The notes under the pieces are model-generated. The model saw only the letters and a program-made list of their open reading frames with translations, ran no database searches and was not told where the DNA came from. From NCBI GenBank assembly GCA_940337035.1, contig OW679203.1, forward strand, positions 74,849,061-74,913,060: a stretch of DNA of 64,000 nt. Reading direction: 5' to 3'. The stretch comes from Agriotes lineatus (lineage: Eukaryota > Arthropoda > Insecta > Coleoptera > Elateridae). The translations under genes and the position numbers were made by a program. Shown here piece after piece: positions 54,874 to 64,000 of the stretch; within the stretch, counting starts at the first letter, position 1; the number at the start of each line of letters is the position of its first letter.

Positions 54874-57182
54874 TGTTAAAATGTTACTGTTCTGTGGTTT
54901 CTTAACGACCTAGGCTGTTAAATGTCTAACAACCATGGCAGTTATGGGAAACTTTTCAGTCAGGTTGACAGTGCTGTTATTGACAACTAACAAGTAGATG
55001 TTATGAAAAAGGTAAAACACCTATCACAGGCGACACTAATTTATCACTATGACTTTTAACGGCTGTCAATACAAAAGTTATGTTTTTGACACAGGCGAAA
55101 TGGGAAGTGTCAGGTCAGGTTACGATTCTCATGCAGTTTAATTTGGGAATAGAACTTTTCTTATATAAATGCGGCTTACAAAAAGGTACTGGATTGGCGG
55201 TTCCTCACTTCTCAGGACTATGCCAAGACACTTGTGTTAAAAGTGCTTGATATTATTACTTACCTTATTCCAGCTTGCGAACACAATAATAAGTACTAGG
55301 AGAAGTTTTAATTATTAATATGACGATTGTTGATGTAGTGTGATATAGCGCTTTCAGCTATTATTAGTAATAAGCGTTTGATTTATGCTGTTTTACTTTA
55401 TCGCAAAATTACCAAGAAAGGAAACACAAGTACCAAATGGATTCTGTGTATTTTTATTTGTTAATATAAAAAACATCGATTCTAAAATTCAAACGATTGC
55501 GAATGGTATTCAGGATAATTGTCGTTATGTATCAAGTGACTTTTGGATTTGGAGTTTCATCAAGAGTGTAAATCACGTTAGAAAAAAAATCTTCTACTAA
55601 TAGAAAAAGAAGAGGCAACATTTATAGTCAAGAGTCGTCGCGGTCACATGGAAAGAAGTAGGTCATCTCACTTGGGTTGTCGGAGTGTTTGTAAATTATT
55701 TGCAATTCCCCATTCTCATTTAGTGGAAAGATTCGTAAAGTCATTATAGTGGTATTTTGTTTCACTCCTACTAAAAGTGAGCGAAATGTTGACTTATTCA
55801 AAATTAGCACGATTCAAACACGAAAATCGTTCGTTACAGAACCTTAAATCTTATTTTCCCATACTTACCGTATAGCTTGGTTATAAATATTTTTAGGATT
55901 TTTACAAAACATGTATTTGAACATTTACAGTTTTGAAGGTAATGCTAGCCTCAGGAAATGGGCCTAAATACAAATAACAGAAAAAAGAGTTCTACCACGA
56001 ACACCAGCTGAAGATGACATAAGAGCTGGACATCAGTAGACTACCATAAAAAAACAACCCATAGAAGGTGAAACAATGGAGCAAATAGAATTAAGTCCTA
56101 AAATAGGAAAAAGGAGAAAAAGAGGAACTTCAAACTGTTTGTACACATTCTGACGTATTCGTTATCTTTAGTTCAACTGACTTTTGGTTGCGATAACCTA
56201 CGACTTTCGCATAGGAAGGCCGAATTGGACAATAATTGAATTTTTAGAGCCTATTTTTCCTGAAATAGAGGCTCGATAAATGCTAGCTTCATGTGCTGAT
56301 GTCACGTTCGAGAGCTGTGGCCTTGTTGTTTCTGAGGTAATGGTTGTTCAAAGCAATGTTGATTTATTGATCTTTGAATTAGATTTGGAATTTAGTTTGA
56401 TTAACATTGTAAGAAAACTATGAGGCTACGATTAATAGCAGTAGGTAGTTACGGTATCTGATACCTTCTTCGCCCTCTCACAGCGAACAAAGCACATAGA
56501 ATTGTTTTTTTTAAAATATATTTTAAGGTTTAAAAATACTAGCTCTAAGAGGACTTCCCATAGTTCTGTAATACCTTGTAGTTTTCAATGTCGAATAGCT
56601 CATCAGTGATCAGTGCTATATCAAGTTTGAACAACCTTATCTTTGATATTACTTTCATTTTGGATAGGCAATTGCTATGCTTCCTTTAAACAGCGTATGA
56701 ATAAAGTTTTACCTTAAATATTGGAATAACTTAGATGTCTAGCAAAATGCCCTTGAATTCCTAGTAGACTGGATCAAAGTCAAATTGCAAAAGGAAAAAC
56801 ACAAAGGGATAACCCTAACCTGTTTCTTGCGATGCTCTCTTTTCTTTGAAGCACTATAGTTGATTTGTAGCAGTACGAGTATTGACAATCTTAAAGGCAT
56901 AGATACAAGAACGGTCAATGTGGATTGACAATCTAAGAATAAATTGAAAACTGTCCAGGTGTCTTTGCCACAGTATATTTTGAAATGCGTTGCTGCTAAA
57001 ATCTTCTCTCAGTATATTCATTTTGGTAATGGTCTACAACCATATTCTACTGTATAAAATAGAGAACCAACAATCTATTCATCTCTTTTAAAAGTCACTA
57101 CAGTGTTCATTCTGCTAAAACAATTATAACCTTTACAGAAGACCCGCCTAAGAAAAGTGCTTGATATCAATAATTCAAAGAC
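54874..57182. other. No gene seen
   Basis: AT-rich with short open frames on both strands that I do not recognise. Confidence 0.35.
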
Positions 57183-57205
57183 TTAAAAAAAACTATAACA
57201 CTACA

Positions 57206-57211
57206 ACTTTA
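57206..57211 (-). terminator. Poly(A) signal of the MADF-BESS exon
   Basis: AATAAA on the minus strand (within GCAAATAAAGTTG), about 37 bp beyond the stop codon at 57247. Confidence 0.55.
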
Positions 57212-57246
57212 TTTGCAGTGCAAAAATAATAAATGTGAACTATGTG

Positions 57247-57884
57247 CTAATGGAAATGAGCATCACAAATTCCATGGTGCTCTAATGCTTTTGGAACTGA
57301 TGTGATAATTACCTTATGTTTCTTTTCACTAATATCTTTTATTACTTGCAATACTGTAATGCGAAACAACAGTTTTTCCTGTGCTGTAAGTTTCATGATA
57401 TGTGGTAAAATACTGTTGAAGAAATCAATATCCTCATCATACTGTTCATCCTTCACTTTCCCTTTCGTTTGTAGGCCCTCCGATTTGCTGCCTTCAGTAC
57501 GCGAATCGTTTTCAGTATTACCCGTTTTTGTCGTTTTGGTGTCAACGTAAGCTGATACTGCTACAGTATTCTTTGTAGTCCTAATAATGGGTGAATGTGA
57601 TGGTGCGTAAAGATGTGTAACCTCTACTATATCAGAAGTTGAGCTTTCGCAAGCTTCAGACTTAGAAAAATCCTCGTAGGCAGTGTAAACATGCTGTGTA
57701 GCTCGTGGTTCTACTTGTTTTTGAGGTGATTTTACTGGTTTTGCTGATTGCTGATTCTTATTTTTACGTGAGGCATTTGGGGTATCTGTGTTACTTGATG
57801 CGTTTAAATATTTCCTTGATGGCTTTGGAAACCCTATAGTCAATCTATCTTTGAACAGCCTCCATCTGCTTTTACTCTCGATGC
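57247..57884 (-). CDS. MADF-BESS type protein, last exon
   Basis: The exon opens after a clear acceptor (TTTCTAACTTCAG) at 57884, in phase 1. It starts IESKSRWRLFKDRL, which matches the third-helix end of a MADF (Myb/SANT-like) domain where introns are common. A Lys/Ser/Thr-rich linker follows. Near the C-terminus, DEDIDFFNSILPHIMKLTAQ and EKLLFRITVLQVIKDI form a BESS motif, the protein-protein interaction helix pair of insect MADF-BESS factors. The frame has no ATG at its start, so it is a downstream exon of about 212 codons. The upstream MADF exon was not identified. Family members act as nuclear transcription regulators; this one's targets are unknown. Open reading is intact, suggesting a working gene. 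Confidence 0.75.
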
Positions 57885-58277
57885 CTGAAGTTAGAAATTA
57901 TTTACGTGAGGAATATAAAAGTTTGATTATGTTACTTACTCAGATCAGTCATCTCAGTTCAGTTTCTTCATTTCGTGGTACCATATTCATGTGTACATGT
58001 AGATTTCTCAGCAAGTTTTCTCAAAGAACAGTGATGTCAGCCAAAAATTTGTGACAGTTTCTCAATAAAACCGTCGCTGAAGATGCTTCTTTTTCAAAAA
58101 CTAACGAAAAACGTATTAACTTCCAACCACAACCTGTTTTGATAATGTTAACTTCGGAATATGAATTTACCGTAAACTCTACGTCATTTTAGGTTATGCT
58201 TTCACTAAAATTTTGACAAATCAGTTTAACATAGGCTACTGCAAAATTGTATTTATTTAAAACTTGTTTGTGGTGTT

Positions 58278-58427
58278 CTATTGTTCAAGATGTTTGTTTG
58301 AGTATTTTGGAGGCAAAACGGCAGAATTAGTTACTATTAACCATGTTTCTCTAGTAATCATGACTAAAATTATAAGAGAAGTAAGTAAAATAAGAAAAAT
58401 TAGCCACGGATTCTGCAGTTCAGCCAT
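58278..58427 (-). CDS. Small open frame, single-span membrane peptide, 49 residues
   Basis: Minus strand. ATG in a strong context (CTAAAATGGCTG) opens MAELQNPWLIFLILLTSLII and continues LVMITRETWLIVTNSAVLPP to a KYSNKHLEQ end. One hydrophobic span (about residues 8-24) is followed by a polar tail. It lies upstream of the MADF-BESS exon on the same strand and might be a separate microprotein gene, part of its leader, or chance. I do not recognise it. Confidence 0.28.
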   Translation of the reverse strand: MAELQNPWLIFLILLTSLIILVMITRETWLIVTNSAVLPPKYSNKHLEQ

Positions 58428-59539
58428 TTTAGCATACTAAAACATAAAAGATATTCGTATACGAAAATAAAATTGTGAATGGAACGAATGGCAACAAAAG
58501 AAGCGGAAGACTAAGAACATAAAATAAGCAAAACCATAGAAGCGAATTTGGAACAAGAAAGAGCAAATAATTATATTGAAAACATGCGAAACGAAATAGC
58601 ACAAAATATATCACAAACCAAAGGACCCGGCTGTCTATAGTGCTAATATACAGGGAGCATGTTTTTTAAATAGTGAATGCCATATTAAGCAAAACACTTC
58701 AAATGGACTTTTTCTAATACTGAACAGCAATTTAAGATAATTGCTGCTTTTGCAGATATATCGAGCCAACGAATAGTATACATGATTTTGGTTATTACTG
58801 TAAGAGCAGAAGGATTTAACTATTTAAGAACGATCGGTATCGATTAAGCGAAGCATGGAGCTTGAGTTGAAATGGATATCAGCTCGTTTTCAAAACGAGT
58901 GAGAGCTAATGTCGGCAAAGAAAGAAAATGATCTCAGTAAAATTTATAAACAAATAATTGTTTACTAGCCAGAAATTAGATTGCCTTAAAATGTATAACA
59001 TCAAATAACCTTTTTAATAGCGTACTTTTACAACTTACACGATTTTTGTTGGCGGAACTGCAACAGTTGTAGCTGCTGCTTTACGTACTCACGAAGTACA
59101 GTAAAATATTGCACTCCGCACACGCTCGCCGACTACGGGTGTTAAAAGGAAAGTCTATTACACATACTTGTTATTTAAGAGAACTGCGCACAGGGTAGAA
59201 TAGATCCGGCGCTGCCTAGTAGCAAAGCTTTCCTAGCGTGCAATGTGTAGTCGAACAGATGAATGATACCAAGAACGGTCCAATCAGCATATGAAATCAC
59301 ATAGAGACAATTACGTGAAGAATATGGAGGATTACTTGACGGCCTGAAAAATAAATCCAGTAAAATTCCAAACCACCTTAAAGTAGGGTTCCGTACCTTC
59401 TTGAAGATAAATCTTACATAAGACACCACCATGCCCTTACCTAGCGGTGTGTCGAATTTATACCGGCTAAAACTTTTCATCTTCGCCACTTTTAATCTCT
59501 ATCCAGTACCATTTCATACAAAACATTTTCGTCAGATAC
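58428..59539. other. No supportable gene
   Basis: The minus-strand frame at 59175-59489 (104 codons) has no recognisable motif. AT-rich elsewhere. Confidence 0.3.
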
Positions 59540-61260
59540 AGTTAGCGATTTTATGTGTCTCTATCGTTTCGCTCTTCCTTATTTTTCTCACACTACCATG
59601 TTAGCCGCTTCCAATTCACTGTCTGTATCTATCTGCAGATCTCTCCTTTGCCTTTCCCATCTTGAACACTCGAGAACGGTGTGCTCAGAGTTTATCTTCC
59701 CTCTTCTTAATCCTATAAGTGTACATTATAACGAACGGTGTCCGGTAAGAAACTGCGTAATGAAGTACTCCAACTTTCGAAATTTACATTAGATCTAAGG
59801 TCTTATCCTTTGCATCAAGATTTTGGTCTACTGACCCTTCATTTCATTTTGGTCCCGTCGTACTTGCCATTTCTCCAGCATCTTCCCATTAACATCGCCG
59901 TTTTCTAAATCTTCGTATATCTCTTTCAGTTTTATAGGAAGCAGGTCCAAAAGAGCAGTTTCGGTTATAACCTGTAGCGCCTCCGCCAACACGGTTCTGT
60001 ATGCCGAAACCACTCTGAGCAGCATCTTCCTTTGTACCCTGTTAAACATTTTTTTATATTTGTCCATTCTCGGAGCCTTATGCCAAATTTTTGCACTATA
60101 CAATATAATTGTTTGTACAACCCTACTCAATTCCGCCTTCTTTTTGCTGCTCGATCCACTAATATTTGACATCAGCCTGTTCTGTTTTCCCACTCGTTCC
60201 ATCGCCCTATTAACCACGGATATTACGTGTTTTCCGAAGGTCTCTTGGTGGTCCGAACTTAATCCCAAGTACTTAATTTCTCTCTTAGGAATGATAGTGC
60301 GCTCATCGAATTCGAAGCGGATATCATCTCTCTTCCTTTCTCCTGTTAATATTAAAGCCTCTATTTTCTCCGGAACCAACTCCAACTTTTGCGTGTTTAA
60401 CCATGATCTAATCATCCTCATATTTATATGGGTGTTGCTCATCACTGTTGCTTTGTCGTCGGCTGAAACCATCACCACCAAGCCGTCGGAGAACCCGATT
60501 ATTATAGCTTCCTTCGTCAAGTCCATGCGCAGCACACCATCATACAAGATGTTCCATAGTGTAGGCCGAGAATCGATCCCTGCGACACTCCTACCTTGGT
60601 TGTCATGGCTTCGTTATTCCCCATAACTATTTTTCTGTTTCTCAAATAGCTACTGATGGCGTTTATTAAATAATTTGATATACCTCTGTCTTCCAGTTCA
60701 ATAATTATCAACCCGTAGTTTGTCTTATTCAAATCATTTTTAACGTCCAGGATGACAAGCACACCCCAGACCTTCCTCCCTTCATCTCGAATATTTTGAA
60801 GCAGTCTCAGTGCCTGTATAGTAGATTTGCCTTTTCGGAACCCAAATTAGTTTTCTATTTTTCTTTATCAGACTCGCTCTCAACAGAGCCTTGCAAACTT
60901 TACTCAATGTGTTTAACAAGCAAATTGGCCTGTATGAACCATATCTGTCTGGAGGTTTTCCACTCTTGAGAATCAGCTCTACTCTCATCACCTTCCACTC
61001 GCTAGGGAAGCTACATGTTCGCTCTGGTTTATTATCCCAAGTAACCAATCAGGAACCACCTTCAACGCTTCTTTAATGGCGCTTTTCCTATTTTCATTCC
61101 TGCTACTGCCGCCTGTAAGTGTTTCGTACCTGATCTTTCTGAAACACATACTGTCAAATCCTGAATCAGTAATGTATGTTTTAGCCATTCACAAAAGCTT
61201 TATACCAACTCTGCACTTGATTTCGCACCATTTTTTAAAATATAACAGCTTTGCTTGCAC
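59540..61260 (-). pseudogene. R1-like non-LTR retrotransposon relic
   Basis: Minus strand, 5' to 3'. 61048-60850: PSEWKVMRVELILKSGKPPDRYGSYRPICLLNTLSKV. 60762-60545: LVILDVKNDLNKTNYGLII, LRNRKIV, GVSQGSILG. 60547-59828: IIIGFSDGLVVMVSADDKA, LNTQKLELVPEKIEALILTG, FEFDERTIIPKREIKYLGL, ILYSAKIWHKAP, VQRKMLLRVVSAYRTVLAEALQVI, LLDLLPIKLKE. About 59780-59600: EYFITQFLTGHRSL and SEHTVLECSRWERQRRDLQ. The VQRKMLLRV.SAYRTV and LTGH...EH..LECPRW blocks are hallmarks of the R1 group. The catalytic box reads FSDG in place of FADD, and frames shift, so it is inactive. Confidence 0.88.
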
Positions 61261-63250
61261 CAAAAAAATCTCCTAAAATGCGTCTTGCAGCATCAGAAGT
61301 GAACAGAAAAGTAAAAATGTCCAAAGTAGACCAAGGAATAGCTCTATTCTGAAGTTATACACAGGAAATTTTTAAAAAGGGTAAGAATACCAATCGTAAA
61401 TCAGATATTTCAAAAACTACATACGTAACCCACAAGCCCAAGAATTAAAAAAATGGTAAAACCAAATCAGAAGCATAGGCAACCCAATGTAGGTGATAAA
61501 CCTCAAAATTAGCAAATATACTGTAAGAATATATGAAAACGGGGAAAACTGTTTTAGGATCAATTAAATCAATTTGATTTTACTCAACCAATTCAGTGGC
61601 ATAAAGTATCCCTTTGAATTTTTTTCTTAAGGGATTTTTTGAGATTCACCGCAACATTTTACATTTGTAAAACATTGAAAAATGGAAAATTTGTAATAGT
61701 CCTAGTAAAGATAATGATGCCAATGCATGCCATTCTACTGCCCAGGCAGAAATATTTAATGCATTCAGAATTAAGTCAGACACAACGAAAGGTATAAAAA
61801 AATGTACAAATGAAAACGTGTAGTACGACTAATTTGTCCTCTATGGATACTTCGGATATAATACAGGTTTCCAGCTTTACTGTTAATGGCAGGAACATTC
61901 ATCTTTCCACTTCAATGAGCTCGTTACATAAATCTAATACAATGCCCTTATTTCCAATTAACAGTAAATGGACAAAATTTAATCTTCAGTAAATAAGCTC
62001 CCAAAAATCGATACGTCAAAAAAAGTAAAAACAAATCAGGTGACCTGGTACCTTGGAACCAATAAATCTCTAATATTAGAGAAATTATCCAGAAAAGACT
62101 TCCTTTAAAAAGTATTAATAATGGATAGATACAAATATTTCCTTTTTAAAAACTGCAGTGGAATGCCAGATCAGTACTAGCTAATCGACTTTTACTTCAT
62201 TTCTAACTTCTGAAGCTTTAGATATTTACTTTTACAAGAAACTCATTCATGTGGTACACCGATAAATTTTAATGCTGCAGTTCGAAGCTCCGCTGATTGG
62301 GTTCCAAATTGGAATGGCTCTTCTATGAGCCCCACTGTTGGTGGTTAAATTGTAATGGGTCCATTCTATAGCCTACACTTTTGCCCTGTCTTATGGTCAT
62401 CTGGTTCAACAGCACTGAGATTTTTGTTATTCTACTTACGTCAACATGGTTAGAGAAAGCCCTTGTTGTAATGAACAAAGCAATTGACCTGGACTTGTTC
62501 TAAGCTGAAAATGTTAGCCCCAAATATCTACACAAATGAAAGTCAACTTGTTCACTCACAAATGAACAAAAAAGTCTTGTTAAAGAAACAATGCTAAATA
62601 ATGTTAAATACTAGACCATAAAGTTGTCTCTAGTACGCACTTATATTAACACAGATTAACTCATAGCGACAACTGTATCTATTGCGCGCAATAACTCACT
62701 CGATGCCGGCTTTGATGGCGACTATTACATCACCGTATAAATCGTGTATGAACAGTATGTTTACAGTATAAACCACCCACCTACTGTAATGACAAACGAA
62801 TACCAATTTGCATAATTCTTGGTGACACGGCCGCTTCCTTTGGTGGATTCCTCTCAAGCAAATTTCTAAACTACACTTTTATGCAACTAACTGGCAGCTA
62901 TAACAGTGCTTTTTTGCTCTTGAATTTTTCCAGAAAACGTAAGAACTCCGCTTTGCAAAACCTGCTTCCGGCATTTCTACCCACTAAAACTATTATAAAT
63001 ATATAAAAGCAAAGAGCAATGAGCATAGACGTACAAATTGGCTGTATATTGAAATACTATTCTGAACGTACTTAGACGAACCTCGTAAATACCGTTAGAA
63101 ATCGTCTATTTTTCTTATTATAAGCTAAAATAATACACAAATAACTAAATATGAGATTTGTATTAAACTTAAAACTCAATTTTTAGTCTCTTCAGTCTCT
63201 AATAGAAGATGCAGCGTAATTTTGCTGTAGTTTTGACACAGACTGACACA
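61261..63250. other. No supportable gene
   Basis: AT-rich; only short open frames such as 61810-61992. Nothing recognisable. Confidence 0.35.
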
Positions 63251-63737
63251 AAGCCTAACATGGTAATCTCGAATTTGACATAGACTTACAGTGCCACCAA
63301 TGTAAACAGAAAGTTGGGGATTTTGATTCAATTTATTAATCATATTAAATTTTGTATCAAGTAATAGGCGTTTTTTGTATTTTGGGTTGCATTCAAATTT
63401 TGGTCAGAAGTAACCTACTCATGCCTAACCCCGTATATTGCTATGGATAGATATTAACAAAAGCGCATGATAAATTTCACACGCGATACGAATTATGCCT
63501 GAATTATTACTACAAGGTATTTGAATGAAAAAGCATTAAAATTTTTAATTTTCAAATATTCTGGCATTAAATAAACCGGTTATTACAATTTAAAGACCAT
63601 ACTTAAAACCATTGAAATATTATCAGTTTTTACCGTTTTTTATTTACGATAGTAATCGACGTATTCGGAGGCTTACGATTGTCAAAGTTACCATTTCCCT
63701 ACTGGTCTGGCTTTTTTGCCAATAATTTTCAGTAATA

Positions 63738-63911
63738 ATAGGACGAGAGGTCAAAATATTGCCGACAATATTTTTTGCGATTTAGATACGAGTTTCTGCG
63801 GCGACGAAAATAACGACGAGTGCTTGCACGAGTCGTTAGTTTCTAAAGCAACAGAAACGAGATAATCTGAAGAGCAAAAATTGTCTGCAATATTTCGACC
63901 TAGAGTCCTAT
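63738..63911. repeat. Foldback element, 174 bp
   Basis: ATAGGACGAGAGGTCAAAAT at the left pairs with the imperfect complement ending CGACCTAGAGTCCTAT at the right. Inner segments pair too (TTTTTGC, ACGAGTTTCTG with CAGAAACGAG). No coding capacity. Confidence 0.82.
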
Positions 63912-64000
63912 TTGTCTTGACAATTTAACTTTTTATTAAAAAATAGTTACAGAAAAAATTGTCGCTGAAATAAAGCTCCTCGAATTATTGTCACTAAAAT

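Noticed and set aside
60060..60626. Plus-strand open frame of 188 codons
   Set aside because: Antisense shadow of the R1-like reverse transcriptase on the minus strand.

Overview
The window looks like a piece of an insect nuclear genome. It is AT-rich, has GT-AG introns, TATA boxes and AATAAA signals, and most recognisable coding sequence is decayed transposable elements of types common in insects (RTE-like, Jockey-like, R1-like and RNase H-bearing non-LTR elements, a Penelope-like element, a P element, mariner, Helitrons, MITEs). I cannot name the order or species. A 100-base N gap at 37309-37408 marks a scaffold join.

The host genes I can best support are three paralogous minus-strand genes for tiny secreted Pro/Gly-rich peptides: gene A (22301-22962), gene B (36187-36920) and gene C (48144-49197). 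Each has a TATA box, a signal-peptide exon, a Pro/Gly exon, a short last exon and an AATAAA signal. A and B lie in a diverged duplication of about 1.6-1.8 kb. Of 13 differences between their first two coding exons, 11 are silent, and the predicted mature peptides are identical, so these are very likely real genes. A MADF-BESS type DNA-binding protein exon (57247-57884, minus) is the other good host gene. Weaker single-exon candidates lie at 7343-7570, 44803-44870, 49643-49767 and 58278-58427.

Region by region. 1-1914: a Jockey-like reverse transcriptase split by a hairpin-plus-minisatellite insertion. 2170-5273: two solo-LTR-like segments and an unrecognised open frame. 5839-7050: a TIR element. 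8528-17090: one RTE-like retrotransposon on the minus strand carrying three nested insertions: a 5'-truncated RNase H retrotransposon with a perfect 12-bp target duplication, a 2.4-kb TIR transposon encoding a conserved uncharacterised protein, and a MITE/tandem-array block of four 437-bp units. 17381-20445: MITEs and a Penelope-like element with an inverted copy of its own tail. 21.8-23.3 kb: gene A. 26.25-28.6 kb: a retrotransposon with a twin-priming-type inversion, interrupted by a Jockey-like insertion. 35.5-37.3 kb: gene B. 37.4-38.5 kb: Jockey-like RT. 40.2-43.6 kb: a mariner inside a Helitron, then a second Helitron inside a P-element relic. 48.1-49.2 kb: gene C. 51.7-54.9 kb: stacked foldback elements. 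57.2-58.4 kb: the MADF-BESS exon and a small membrane-peptide frame. 59.5-61.3 kb: R1-like relic.

There is no operon logic here. The elements are independent parasites, and the informative relationships are their order of nesting and the paralogy of the peptide genes. The most novel-looking items are the peptide family and the TIR transposon with its uncharacterised two-zinc-motif protein.
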